Source of the DNA: Prosopocoilus inquinatus
Taxonomy: Eukaryota > Arthropoda > Insecta > Coleoptera > Lucanidae
Direction: 5' to 3'
NCBI GenBank assembly: GCA_036172665.1
Contig: CM069872.1
Location: forward strand, 46,982,101 to 47,046,100
Length of the DNA stretch: 64,000 nucleotides
Below the pieces are notes generated by a model, which ran no database searches, was not told where the DNA came from, and was given only the letters and a program-made list of their open reading frames with translations. The translations under genes were made by a program, and so were the position numbers. The number at the start of each line of letters is the position of its first letter. Within the stretch, counting starts at the first letter, position 1. Positions 24,158 through 35,751 of the stretch are shown piece after piece.

Positions 24158-24246
24158 GTAACAACGAATGTTTCTGAAGCGTTTCAATGACGTCATTTAC
24201 AATGTATATCACGTTATTGAAACGTTTCAGAAACATTCGTTGTTAC
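24158..24246. repeat. 89-bp near-perfect palindrome (hairpin or mini-MITE)
   Basis: The left arm GTAACAACGAATGTTTCTGA continues into AGCGTTTCAATGACGT. It is mirrored by ACGTTATTGAAACGTTTCAG continuing into AAACATTCGTTGTTAC, with about 18 bases of loop. Weak similarity extends to CCCTA/CCTGGG outside. A perfect CRE-like TGACGTCA (24188-24195) sits at the inner end of the left arm, and another lies at 24276-24283. Confidence 0.8.
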
Positions 24247-24863
24247 CTGGGAAATACGGTGGACAATATAACAGCTGACGTCATCAGAACACTCGCCTGT
24301 GTGTTGGTATGTGCTGCAAAGCATAAGATCAATGAGCGAGAACGATAGCTGAATGCATGGAAGCAAAACATCAAAGAGTGAGAGAGAACGGTGTTTAAAC
24401 CTTCAGCATGCGATAACATCTACCGCACATTAAAGTATCAGGCTCCGTTTGATTACCTGTTAATTACTGATTATATTAATTTAACTTCAGTGAACTTTCT
24501 AACTTTTATGGTCAGTTAAATATCTGAGACCTTAAAAGTTTAATGCAGTCAACATGAAATGTCCCATGAATCACACCAATTAAACAAAAATAAAATTTGG
24601 CATTCGCACTCTTGAATACGATTAAAATAACAACTCGCTTCCCTGAAGTGCAACTTAACCATCAAATTTAGGAATGTCCGACAACATATTTTATAGTTAA
24701 CTAAAATGAGTTTCGCACTTGAGAGTCGAGAAAAGATGTTGATAAAAATATGTGATTTGGAAAATTGCGTCATTTCTTCAAGATGCATTTTAGGTTTGTC
24801 AAATCATAAGAAATAATTGAAAATTAATCTCCGCCCGCAATAATTTTATATCCGTAGATATGT

Positions 24864-24891
24864 ATTTCGGCAGCTAAGCTGCCATCCTCAG
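24864..24891 (-). repeat. Retroelement-tail motif CTGAGGATGGCAGC...GCTGCCGAAA
   Basis: The minus strand reads CTGAGGATGGCAGC TTA GCTGCCGAAATA: a perfect GGCAGC/GCTGCC stem between CTGAGGAT and GAAA. This is the same layout as the motifs at 2265-2300 and 43.5 kb, and it is frequent in arthropod retroelement tails. The rest of the element could not be delimited. Confidence 0.4.
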
Positions 24892-26565
24892 TACGCTACC
24901 AACTTAATAGCACTTACAAAGATCTAAAAACTCATAAAGACATGGAAAGCTCAGCGATGGTCATCAGACTTTATGATTCCTCTTCCTTTAAAGTGAACTT
25001 TTTTTAAGCAACATTTGATATATCTTATGAATGGCGAGCTAATTCAATTGTGCATTTCACAGGTGTGGTTATCGACACGGATCTAGCATGAATGACCGAC
25101 CGACGATGCCTGTTTACGTTGCAGATCAAAGTCTCTTTAGTCAAGGAACGTACGCAAATGGAACTTTTAGTAGAGGTTGTGTCTTGCAGTGCAGCACCAG
25201 CGGATCTTATTTCACTAAAAGCAATTAACGCGCTCGCTCTTTAATTGTATTTTCGCCGAGACGCTGACTATTTTAATATTCGACCTATAGACCCAAACTT
25301 TTAGAGAACGCACTTTGTGGCATCCGGCACGCATGGTATAAAAGGAGGACTTTGTATATTAATGGGAGCAGATAGTAATTCGTAATTGGATTCTTATTAT
25401 CATAATTACTGTCAGGCAATAGTGACTTCTGAAACGATCCTAGGGGGCACTGTTTAGTCGAGTATGGTGCAAGGAGGCGAGCTTTTCGTTCGCCAATTTC
25501 CTGCCTTGCAAGCGAATGCTCCATACATGGAGGTTAAGTATTGGAGGAATAAATAGCGAGCAGAAAACGAGCCGAATTTCGGTCGCGCGCCCGTCTCTCT
25601 TGTATGGCAAAAATAGAGACCACCAGAGGACACAACATGTGTGTGACAAAGTGCGCGAAACTCCACACTCCGTTCGTTTTGCCATACAAAAGGCCCGCGG
25701 CCGGACCGGTTTCCAGTAATACACGTTATATGATATGGTGTCCTCCAGGGGTATAACTCGAGGGCTCCATATAACAACGGAAAACGTAAAGTAGTGGCGA
25801 CCCCCTTATAACGTAACTACATTAACTATATTGACCTTACCCCGCAACATGCGCAACTTAAATGAGAACAATTTATTTCCTTTTGGAAACCAACGTTTTG
25901 CATAAAAATCTTATTACATCGGTGACATGGTGATAGATACCAACAGTTCTTCTTATATCGTAACATTTCTTCTGATATCGTGAGAATATGAGCTAAAATT
26001 TATGACAAATATGTCAGACGATTAGGTAGGGAAAATTATTCACGTTAATTAAATTTTTCAACCAAAAATTGTCTTTTGGAAAGTGAGAAATAGGTGTTGT
26101 AGAAAAGAAGAGATTATTTTCTTTTTCACTATTCAACAACGAACATGTTTTTTTTTTTGAAGTACTACAGTAAGGAATTTGCAAGTTAGTTGAATTGGAG
26201 GCTCTTGTAACATAATTATCATACTCTAAGAAAGGAATTTTATTTTTGGTTAAATGAGTGTGTATAATTATAGATTTGTATCTAATTGTTTAATATTCAA
26301 AACATCCAACGTTGAAAAAAGAAGATTCGTCGGATATATTTTAGGTTTTCACAAACATATTTCTAAAATTAGTTTCAGGGTAATTTCAATGTTTCTTAAT
26401 GCAGAAAAATTAGCAGATTTCCAGGGTGCAATTGCATAATATATTATGTTTTGTACTACCGCACAATAATAATAATGTTCTTCTCTCTTCTTGTCTTATT
26501 TGCAAAAAAAATATGTATGTAATGTTTTCCTAACTTCTTTTACCAAGTTTTGAACGTGAAAATGC
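24892..26565. other. Non-coding; GC-rich block at 25440-25760
   Basis: Three overlapping open frames at 25440-25777 (two minus, one plus) reflect locally high GC, and none has a domain. The block contains CTTGTATGGCAAAA at about 25599 and its inverse TTTTGCCATACAAAAG at about 25678, and CTCCATACATGGAG near 25519. It could be a promoter-like or decayed repeat region. The remainder is AT-rich. Confidence 0.3.
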
Positions 26566-27240
26566 CTATCTTAGATTGGAATCAATCATTAAACCTAAAC
26601 ATTTTGATATTTTCAGAATATTTTGAAACGTTATTGCAAAATCTAAAATTAGGGATATAATTAAAATGACAGTTTTGTCAATATTTAGACATAATATATT
26701 AAAATCTAACCATTTTTTTATTTTTTTTTTCATCCAGTACTGGCTAATTGCACAACTGATTCCCAAGAATCAGATGTAAAAATCATTGCAGTATCATCAG
26801 TAATTTCGCCTTGAATATCCAATGAAAACAAATCGTTAATGTATAATAAAAAGAGAATTGGCCCCAGCACAGTTTCCTGAGGTGCACCAGCTTTGATAAT
26901 TTTTTCTGTACTAACTACTGACTCTATTCTTGTACACTGAGTTCTGTTTATTAGACAAGATTTTAATAATTCATATGATTTACCTCTGAAACCATAATAT
27001 TGAAGTTTATTCAATAGAATCTCATGGGATACTGTGTCAAAGCCCTTCTTTAAATCTAAAAATGTCCCTAATACTTTTTTTTTCCTTGAATCTAAATTTG
27101 AATATATTTTTTTTGTGTTAAATGAATTACTGCAACATTAGTGCTCAAGTTCTGTCTAAATCCAAATTGTGAACTATTTAAAATGTTATTAATTTTAAGA
27201 TATTCAAGAATCTCGTTTCTGAAAGACCAGCTGAAATTAT
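26566..27240 (-). pseudogene. Non-LTR retrotransposon reverse transcriptase (CR1/jockey-like), frameshifted
   Basis: The minus strand carries reverse transcriptase blocks in order. RNEILEYLKINNILNSSQFG gives the fingers, followed by FRQNLST. A frameshift near 27110 precedes NLDSRKKKVLGTFLDL, and then KKGFDTVSHEILL gives block A. GAPQETVLGPILFLLYINDL is block B (normally GVPQG.VLGP). ITDDTAMIF is the catalytic block C, with the usual F/Y-A-D-D changed to T-D-D. After a second frameshift near 26745 come WLDFNILCLNIDKT and CLGLMIDSNLR (thumb side). At least two frameshifts and the altered G and A make it inactive. No endonuclease domain lies upstream, so it is 5'-truncated. The clade is judged from motif wording only. 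Confidence 0.9.
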
Positions 27241-29878
27241 TATGTACAGAGAGGTGAATAATAAATCTGAACAAATCAATGTAAGACGAGAAACAAACGT
27301 ACATTTCAATTGCGTCTGACGTTTTCTAGATTTCTGATTTCAAAGAGCAGCTTCTTTCTGCCGAACGCAAACAAAGAAAGCAAGCCTTGGGGATTGCTTG
27401 CGAACACAGGCAGGAACATTAAAGGAAAATACCGGAATTTGAGATACAATATGGGAGTTACCGCTTTGTTTGGCGTTCTTTATATTGCCACAATCAATCA
27501 AATTGTTTTTCTTAAAAATACAGCTGCTGCTGTTTCTCTCACTCTCTCGCCCCTCAACGTGAACACGTGCTGACGTATACAAATTTCCAGCTGGAAATTA
27601 AGAAAAGCTCGCGTCCAAATTCGCCGACGCACAATAAAAGCTTCATAAATATGCGAGTTAAACCGCCATCAAATAATGGGTTCATCGTAAATGGCACACG
27701 TGCGTTTTAGCTCGATGTGTTGGCGGCGTCGGCGGCGGCGGTGGCGGCAACGGCAGTGGGGTGTTGGCAAAGGGTTGTGGTAGCTCGAAACCACGAACCG
27801 CGCGCTCAATGTTGCCCGCACGGACCACGGTCTCAACTTGTTCAACCTCGGACATAATCCGATGAGAACTGCCTTCATTTTATCATTAATGTTCCAGCGT
27901 TACACAACTTCTGATACTCTCAAATTTATCAAATCCAAACACTTTTCTTTGATTTATATAAGATTTGTAATTAATGAGAACGAGTACCACATGAAAAATT
28001 ATAGTTTCTCTAAACAAGAGTAATAAGTTGAACATAATTGGAACATAATTTAATTTCTAGATTATTAGATAAATGTGTAGTCAGTCATATTATGAGCTAG
28101 TTCAGGGCGTGACTGTGACCTACTTTGTCAATAATAGTAAGAGATTTATAGCGATACTACACACATTTAATATCAACAGAAACAACGTTGATACTGATTC
28201 TAAAAATAAGCTGGTCCAGGAGCGTGATGGATGAAATAAGAAACACCATTCAAAACTTGACAGTAACATTGGACAATTGATGTAACTTTTGAAGATGACT
28301 GTTAATCAATCAATCCAGACAGAAGTATTTTAATAAATACGTTGAAAACAACAAGAAATTTAATGCTAGTTTCTGATTAAATTATTTCTGAGGAGTATAA
28401 ATGATAAAAGTGGTCAAAAAGATCAATTTTAAATTTGATTCATAATCTATTGCAACAATAAACAGTGAACCGCTATTTTGTACTCGTCTTTACAGTACAT
28501 GATCTTAAATCTTAATTGCTTGAACTTTTCAGACGATTCACTTGAATGCTGTGTTAAATTGACAACAGTTCTTTTCATATAAAACTGATAACTCGAAACT
28601 AGTGATTTGAAATGAGGAATCAAGATGATTGCAAATGTAGAAAAGCTTACGTAATAAAAGATGAATTACGCCTCTTCATTGCGGATAAAATGATACTGGG
28701 AGATTGTTATGAAATGACAGCAAATTATTTACGACACATGCAATTAGGATTACTACAGTGTATCAATTATTGCGTTTGCGGTTTCGCAAAGCACGCAGTT
28801 TAACTTAATCATCTAATAAAGCATTGGAAAGGACAAACTGAGGCTCATTCGTCTGTGCAGAAGGATACTGAGGTTGACCAAGCAAAGAATTTTCACTTCC
28901 TGTCATATTTATTTATCCTTGATTGCGGTTTTAAAATTCCAGTTAACCTGATACCCACCACTTTAAATAATTGTGGTCTGGAGCTTAATATGACGACGGG
29001 ACAAAAAGCACGGCCGTTAATTGTCGATCTTTATTCGTGTGCACCGAAGAGTGTAACTTTCACTGTTTACAAAAATGCAGGAGTTGCATCACCACGAACG
29101 TCACGTTCAGTGATAGTGTGAAACGAGGTGTGTTTCCGCGCTCTACTAAGCCGTGACTAATTTGAAACTTATTTTTCCCTGCAATCGTATCGTTTACATG
29201 GTTTCTATGAGCGGAACGACGGTAGCTGATTGTTTGTACTCGCCGGGTAAACACGTAAAAACACGCACAAATAATCGCCATTGTTAGGAAACTTATTTAC
29301 TGCATCTGATTACGTTGCCTTCGTCGTGCTTTCTTTACAGACCATGCCATTAGATTGCGTAATGGGATCCTTTTTGTGCAATCCGCTCATGAACTTCAAC
29401 GGAATGGAAAACAACCGGAAAAGAGTATTAATATAAACTGTCGTTTCTTACGCGTACGACGTGGAATCTTTATAAACAAGTTATTACGACCAAACCGGAT
29501 GCATAAAAAGGTGTTATTTCGTCCATAATTTATTGAGTTATTTATATTCAATGTATAATTTATTGTAATTTAGTCTTCAGCTCAACTCTAATTTGTGAAA
29601 TAAGTTATTAAACTAAAAGCTCAATGAACTTAAAATAGCTCAATCGGTAAGTAATATCATATCAATCGGTAAGTAGTATCATATTCAACAAAATTAAATC
29701 TCTCTATGTCAAAATTAGTTCTTGATTATACACACTATTTCAGTCATAATTCCAAGTGCTTATTTCTGCAGCTTGAATTTTGAATTTGTTGTTCACAATA
29801 TTAAACCTTAGGCTGCCCCCACATTAACGAAGCGAAAATGTTCTCAAATAGAAAAGAGAAGTCTGCAACTGTCTTAGG
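27241..29878. other. Non-coding; GC-punctuated blocks at 27540-27860 and 28960-29300
   Basis: No intact gene. Both named blocks mix GC words with ATTA/TAAT cores. At 29060-29280 a minus frame and at 28855-29121 a plus frame are open, but they lack known domains. AAGTAGTATCATAT/AAGTAATATCATAT (29650 and 29670) is a short direct duplication of CAATCGGTAAGTA.TATCATA. Confidence 0.35.
27718..27768 (+). repeat. Imperfect GGC/GGT trinucleotide repeat
   Basis: GTTGGCGGCGTCGGCGGCGG continues through GGTGGCGGCAACGGCAGTGG. It is the most GC-rich run in an otherwise AT-rich region. The arginine-rich minus frame across it (27669-27878) is a by-product. Confidence 0.7.
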
Positions 29879-30040
29879 GTATGTATACCGAAGATGATAC
29901 ATCGCTGTTCACTTCGATACTTAGGTAGCGTTTAAAGCTGTACGTTTGTTTCACATCAAGGTGATATCATGGTATTATTCACAACCTAAACTTCTAGAGT
30001 GAACAGCGAGACATCTTCGGCATATTCGTACGCATAGGCT
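29871..30040. repeat. Inverted repeat, arms about 36-40 bases (probable MITE)
   Basis: The left arm contains ACCGAAGATGATACATCGCT followed by GTTCACTT. The right arm contains its inverse, AGTGAACAGCGAGACATCTTCGGCATAT. The spacer is about 80 bases. TAGGCTG flanks the structure on both sides (near 29810 and 30035), with GTGTTCACACGACG just outside on the right, so a larger related element may include it. No target duplication was fixed. Confidence 0.6.
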
Positions 30041-30156
30041 GTGTTCACACGACGCCGACGCTATAGCGATGCCATACATCGCAGAAAATAGGTATGTTGT
30101 CGCCATATCGCACATCTGCTTGTATATTTTCACATGTATGTGATGATTCTAATATA

Positions 30157-30542
30157 CAGCATGTCCACGGATCGACTTGACAAGAGGAAAAACTTCTTTC
30201 AAATCAACTTTACGCAAGAAACTTATTCTTTACAAAAGTTCCCGAAATAATACTTAAATTTAAATTTTAATTACAGTCTGTCCAAAAAAATGCAAATTTC
30301 TAAATTTTATGTTACAGAAATCAAACGTATTCATTAAATTTTATAGCAAATCTGGCGTTTTTAAAGAACAAACATCCGACACTTTTATTAGATAAGTTTT
30401 AACATTTAGCACGATTGGCAGCAAAGATGTTGACCCAGGAAGAACGCGTTTATTTGATAAAATGTTATGGAATTATTAGCAGTGAATTGGATAACAGGAA
30501 ATAACGTTTTTCCTCTTGTCAAGTCGATCCGTGGACACACTG
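30157..30542. mobile_element. Tc1/mariner-type MITE (CAG..TGTCCACGGATC TIRs)
   Basis: The left end CAGCATGTCCACGGATCGAC continues TTGACAAGAGGAAAAAC. It is matched by the inverse right end, which differs at two of about 37 bases (CAGTGTGTCC). TA lies on both sides (30155-30156 and 30543-30544). At 386 bp with no transposase it is non-autonomous. Near-identical arms suggest it is among the younger insertions here. Confidence 0.88.
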
Positions 30543-30544
30543 TA

Positions 30545-31981
30545 TGGCATGTCCACGCAATATGTTCCACTAAGACAGCGCCATGTTTCATTCAAGCAAC
30601 CTAGCTGTCATCACTGCAAATTTACGGTTGATTTTGCACGTTTAGACAATATTGCAACATTTTATTTAGTCTTACTTCAAGCGACGTAGCTAAGTGGCTA
30701 AAGAATGACAAAGAAAGTGACATACATCCTCGAACAAACAGGGTGATCGGTGCAAACAGTCATCTTGAATTTGCAGAACGAGAACTGTTGCCTCACTTCG
30801 CTTTTTCGATTTAAAAATAGTAAATTAAGGTGGGTTTTTAATCTTCAGTTTATTTCCACATGCACTTGTGGGAGGAATTAACTCAAAACTAAAATCAAAC
30901 TGTGATTGGAAAATCGGGTCCAAGAGACCTCGACGTACACGCTCCATGGTAATACAAAATATACCGTGGGGAACACCGGCGAATATTTGTTTTCATTTGA
31001 ATCGCTAAACTTCAGGAAAGGTATCACCGCGGTGTGTGCAAAATCGTTTACCAACTATTGTCCACGATATAATATGAGACAAGGTTGGTAGAGCTGGATT
31101 GTGTATTAGAAGGTTACCTTGATCCAAAAGAAGCTTCAATATGAACAGACCAATTTGGAGGATATTGAATATGAAACCAAGGAGTTTACGATACATGCCT
31201 GTGCTGTATATTTTATCACAATAAATAAAAAAGATTATGATTTTCAGAATGTAGTTTAAGGAAAGTTTATTGGCCGTGGACCAAATTCGAAAATCCAACT
31301 GAACGATGTTTATTTATTTACTCTCTTTATAACGCTCTAAATTTATTTAAACCAGACTGTGTTACAACGGCGAAACCAAGATACATGGATTAATGCAGAG
31401 TTGAGAGCATTTGACGTTCGAAGTCAATGATCTGGTTGTATAGGCAACACATCAAACAAATCTAACAAGGAACAACTAAAAATAAAAAGCACCTTTGCAG
31501 AATACCTACATTCACTACTTCAAAAGTAATACTTAAGAAATTTTCACTAGAAATTATTTATGCCCTTTCGTGACTATATCTGGTTCTACATAAGGAACTT
31601 ACTGAATAATATTATTTGAAACTGTCTAAGTCTAGTCAACCAGAATTCTGAAAATCACATGGCATCCAACTGTTAAAAAGTATGTTTAAGCTATTCGTCT
31701 CTGTATCGTTTGCGTGGCACTGCAATTATTAAATGATTTAAAGTCATCCTCAGCAAAACATATAATATGTATAACTTAGCTAGATTTCACGATATTTTTC
31801 GTAAAATTTACTTACATTTATTGACACGAACGTACAAACCATATACTTTGACATTGTAAATGATGTTTTTCATTTGCAAACAAGCTGTGCTTTTGAAAGC
31901 AATGAAAATGCTCAACAGTTCTTCTCCGTGTGCTTATTTCAATCCTCTTTGTATTGAGGCAAATGTTAAGACCATCTAGAA
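30545..31981. other. Non-coding, unique
   Basis: No gene, TIR or related repeat was recognised. Open frames at 30906-31091 and 31005-31298 overlap on opposite strands and have no domain. Confidence 0.4.
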
Positions 31982-32211
31982 CAGTAGTAGTCAACCAGAG
32001 AGCAGGTTGACTACCGCTCACTAGTGGGCGCTCCAGCTTTCATGGTGGGCGGGAGCGATGCAACCAAATGGCGCTGCGATTTCATACTAATCGACTGACT
32101 GTACAGTAAAATAGCTTCCCTACTTTACAAACCACCATTACTGTAGAAAATTTTACTACTAACAAAGATACCAAAGTGGGAGGAGTGGTATAAAAAGGTT
32201 GATTACCCCTG
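31982..32211. mobile_element. hAT MITE with 8-bp target duplication
   Basis: The ends are CAGTAGTAGTCAACC on the left and, inverted, CAGGGGTAATCAACC on the right. This is the CAG..GT..TCAACC terminus of the hAT superfamily, with a typical internal GTGGGCG word. The flanking octamers ATCTAGAA (31974-31981) and GTCTAGAA (32212-32219) match at seven of eight positions, fitting the 8-bp hAT duplication. At 230 bp it has no transposase. Confidence 0.85.
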
Positions 32212-33389
32212 GTCTAGAAAAGTATCCGGAATTTTGAAATTTTTAGGAATTTCTTGCCAATATATTTCTATTAAATAAAAAATCGAGGAAAGAAAGTAAC
32301 AACAGACATTGAATTTTAATAATTTTAAACATACAAGAAGATTTGAGTCAAATTTAAGAAAGAAAATATGGAATGTTTCTTCAACATAGAGGTTCATAAT
32401 TAAAGAAGTGTTAATAAAAATGTTTCCAGCAAAAAAAATGGAAGGAAAAAATAAAATAATCACAACAGCACAGATGAAGTACCAGCTGCAGTGATTTGAT
32501 TTCAAGTTTCCCGAACATACTGTATAATTTGTAGCATTAAGCAGAAGTTACATAAACAACTAACTCAAACTGTTTTCTTTCCCTACATGAATTGTTTCAC
32601 TTATAAATTCAAAGAAATTCCTGAGTTTTATCGTTGTAAGTTACTCATGAATGTATTTTTTTAATAACTTAAGAACAAGTTTTTTTTTAAATAACAATTA
32701 ATTGCATGTACAAATCCACTTTAAACATTAAAAGAATTTCCAAAACTCAAGTCAAATAAATAAATACAAATATTTCTACATGTATATTAAGTAAAATATA
32801 CTAAGAATTTTAATGTTGACCAATCACTTAATTATTACCAAATTGTTAAAAAACCAGGGACTTTCGTTTGCATCGGTTGTTAACATGAGAGTGTCTACTC
32901 TTTTTTCTTTAAGGTGAAAATTCCTCGGCTTTACATCCAATTCTCTGTCGGTCACCTGCTCAAATCCAGGTCGCGTGTAAACGAGCACTTCCTTTACACG
33001 TCGAGAGTTGTACACTTAAGGGCGGAAGTTTGACCTACACGTCAGTCTGTACCGACGGACGTCATTAGTCCCTGCAAATTTATACACTGCGTTTAAGTGC
33101 TCTCCAAAGTACTTATTAACATCAGGCGACTTTATAATTTATTCGAGTTCACGGGGAAATACTGGAAATGAAGGCAGTACATCAAAACACACAATGTAAT
33201 AAAAAATGCAGTTACAATCAATTACAAGTTGTTAAGGGTGAATCAATCAGGTCAAGGGATATGTATAATCATGAGCAGTTAAAAGAGAACGAATAGCAAT
33301 TGTATTTTAGTGTTTTAGGCAATTTTCATGTGTTCTCTGTTAATAACTGTCCACGTATAAAATTTAAGATACAATGGATTTCAATGATG
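32212..33389. other. Non-coding, unique
   Basis: No gene was recognised. The 63-codon minus frame at 32824-33015 lies in a slightly GC-richer patch (32930-33070, with GTCAGTCTGTACCGACGGAC as a short palindrome) but has no known domain. Confidence 0.35.
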
Positions 33390-33458
33390 GATGCAATCTT
33401 AAGAAAGCAAACACTTGATGCAATCGAAGGAAAGCAAACACTTGATGCAATTAAAGTG
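33390..33458 (+). repeat. 27-bp tandem repeat, 2.5 units
   Basis: GATGCAATC followed by an AAGGAAAGCAAACACTT-type segment occurs at 33390-33416 and 33417-33443. A partial third unit (GATGCAATTAAAGTG) follows. The two full units differ at only two or three bases, so this is a recent local duplication. Confidence 0.8.
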
Positions 33459-33511
33459 AATCCTCTGTAAATCACAAAGGACGAATCAAAAAAACGTGTG
33501 TAAGAAAGGAA

Positions 33512-34030
33512 TTGATCGGAACAATTTTAGTGGCATCAAAGAAACAGATCGCGGAGATCATTTTCAATTCCGAGAGGAACACACAATTTATTAGATCCGT
33601 ACGTCAGATAATCGATAAGGTCGTAATAGAAACACGGAATCATCTGATAACGATAATACAACCTCGGCCATTCTTCACAGAGCATTCCGGACTTTATCGG
33701 CCAATTAAATCAAATCGAAGCACTTCAGCAGCAAGCATAGCATTCATACATCAAAGATCGGAGATACGGGATATTCTAAAGAATACAATGGGATCGCTCC
33801 GAGCTCTAACCGCAAATCCGGTAAACATTGGAATTTATCTGATTGTATCCACACGAACGGCAATGGCGAACCCCCATAATAAACTATATGCATTAGGGCC
33901 CCCGTCTCTGAGCGCAAATAAAGCGGATGTAAATGCGTTTCAAATTAAAAGAAGGAAGAAAAAAATGCGCAAGTATCCAGAGATACTTTTACTAATACCA
34001 ATTACTCCTCTGTATAATTTACTGGAATAA
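33512..34030 (+). other. Longest open frame (173 codons), no ATG near its start; coding status unproven
   Basis: The frame opens at TTG; its first ATG is at 33788, leaving about 80 codons. The translation has no recognisable domain, signal peptide or membrane segment. It has a K/R-rich patch (KRRKKKMRK) near the end and then hydrophobic LLLIPITPLYNLL. Isoleucine codons are mostly ATA, unlike the codons at 1-42. A possible 3' splice site (ATTTTAG, at about 33530) precedes it, but no matching donor stands out. The segment is unique and richer in GC than its flanks. It could be an exon, a conserved non-coding element, or chance. Confidence 0.2.
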
Positions 34031-35632
34031 AAGAAGTCCGATTTCCTTTTTCCTTTTTTGACGGCACTTAAAAAAAAAAAAGTTTGCGCAATCTTCGCGG
34101 TATCCTTTGTGGAATAATTGTGTAGCCGTATTGTGGTTAGGCTTGCGGTTGTGGAGATAAGACGGTTATTCACATTTCACATGAAATCGTCTCTGACGAA
34201 CGTGCAGTTATATCAAAAACCTCAATCGTCATGGAGTTCGCCATTTCATACGTCAACTGTTATTGGTAATACTGACACTTACAGAACTTTACGATTTAAT
34301 TAATTGCTGCCGGCTGTGATAATTCGAAATTACAAGCGCCATCCATGGTGATTTTTATTTAAAAAAACGCGATAATTATTAGAACTTTAACCTATTCTTT
34401 TTCTTGACTTTATATGACCCTTATGTCAAATAAATGTTATTAGAAACAGATAGTTTACGAAATACACAAACATTTCCTGTATAAAAAAAAGATCTTTAAA
34501 TGTATACATTTTACTTTGTTCGTATTATACATATTAAAATGACTGAAGTTTATTTTTTTAACCGTTTAAGATACTATATCATACAAATAAATAAAATTTG
34601 AACCCTACTGTCGACGCTACTGGATTCTCTTTGTCTGGCAAATTCATATATATTTTCCTTTTTCTCGATCTCAGTTGGTTTCATTAAATAACATTTATAC
34701 AGTGCAATATGTGACTCTAGACATTCGGAAGCTCAAATTGTTCATTATAAAAGCATAAGTTGTTAAACATTAATTTAAGGACCTAAGCTACTGTCCAGAA
34801 ATGTGATCACACTGATCACAAATATAACCTTTCGCTAGAATTAGATATAATGAAAAAATATCATGTGCAATTAATTAGGAAAGGAGGAGATTAATTGAAT
34901 TAATATGGAAACATTTAGACTGTGAGTTTCGAAGTATGTCATCAACCAGTAAAGAAACTATTTGGATTGCTCTCTCCGAAACGTATGGAATTCGAGAGAT
35001 TGGTCGCACTTGAATGAATCATTATATATCCATTCGTTCAACAAATGCCAAGCATTTCACAAGCAATTATAAAGGTAAGATGTAGATATTTCGGTAGGCA
35101 GAGAGTACAGTTAAATAAATAAAATTGGAAAAAGTACTAAAAGAATTAATGAGAATATTAAAATTGGAAAGAGAAGCAGCAACTATAAAATGACTGGTTT
35201 CGAACAGAAACGAAACAAAACACATACAGTTAGTTGCACTGCAGAATAATCCATTACTCCGAAAAAATCAAGACTGCAAAATCTCTTCCATATTCTAAAG
35301 TATTATTTTGCAAACCCTGTTATACCTGACCATAAAACCCTTTGTTACATACACTGACACGAAAGAATTAAATCAGGGACAGTTAATAGTACTCGATTTA
35401 TTTGAAATTAACTGTATATGACGAGATGGGGACGCAACAAAAATTAGATGTGGACTTCAAACAAGAAAAGACTGGCAAAGTATCAATTTGAGGAAGTGGA
35501 ACATTTTACAAACGAGAAAGAATGAGGGTATTATTGACGAAAAAAAAACAACAGACGCGAAAGAGACAAAGAATCGAAATTAAACAAAAGCTAAGGAATC
35601 AAAAGCGTAACCCGGGAAATGTGAAACTGATA
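34031..35632. other. Non-coding, unique AT-rich DNA
   Basis: Nothing is recognised apart from ordinary AT-rich sequence and homopolymer runs (A-run near 34070). The 62-codon frame at 35522-35710 runs into the MITE that follows. Confidence 0.4.
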
Positions 35633-35751
35633 GAGCTTTCGATTGGGGTACACTATGTGCATTCTGTGTATCTTTACCTCGGTTTATTCCACGAGGTTGA
35701 AACGAGATAAAGATGCACTCAGTACACATAGTGCACCCCAATCGAAAGTGC
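35633..35751. mobile_element. 119-bp palindromic MITE, TA-flanked
   Basis: The left arm is GAGCTTTCGATTGGGGTACA then CTATGTGCATTCTGTGTATCTTTA. The right arm is its inverse, ending TGCACCCCAATCGAAAGTGC. The arms are about 50 bases and the loop about 20. TA occurs on both sides (35631-35632 and 35752-35753), as for mariner-type elements. A transcript would fold into one long hairpin. Confidence 0.88.

Noticed and set aside
25440..25777. Overlapping open frames on both strands
   Set aside because: Locally high GC lowers stop frequency; no motif in any of the three, and they cannot all be real.
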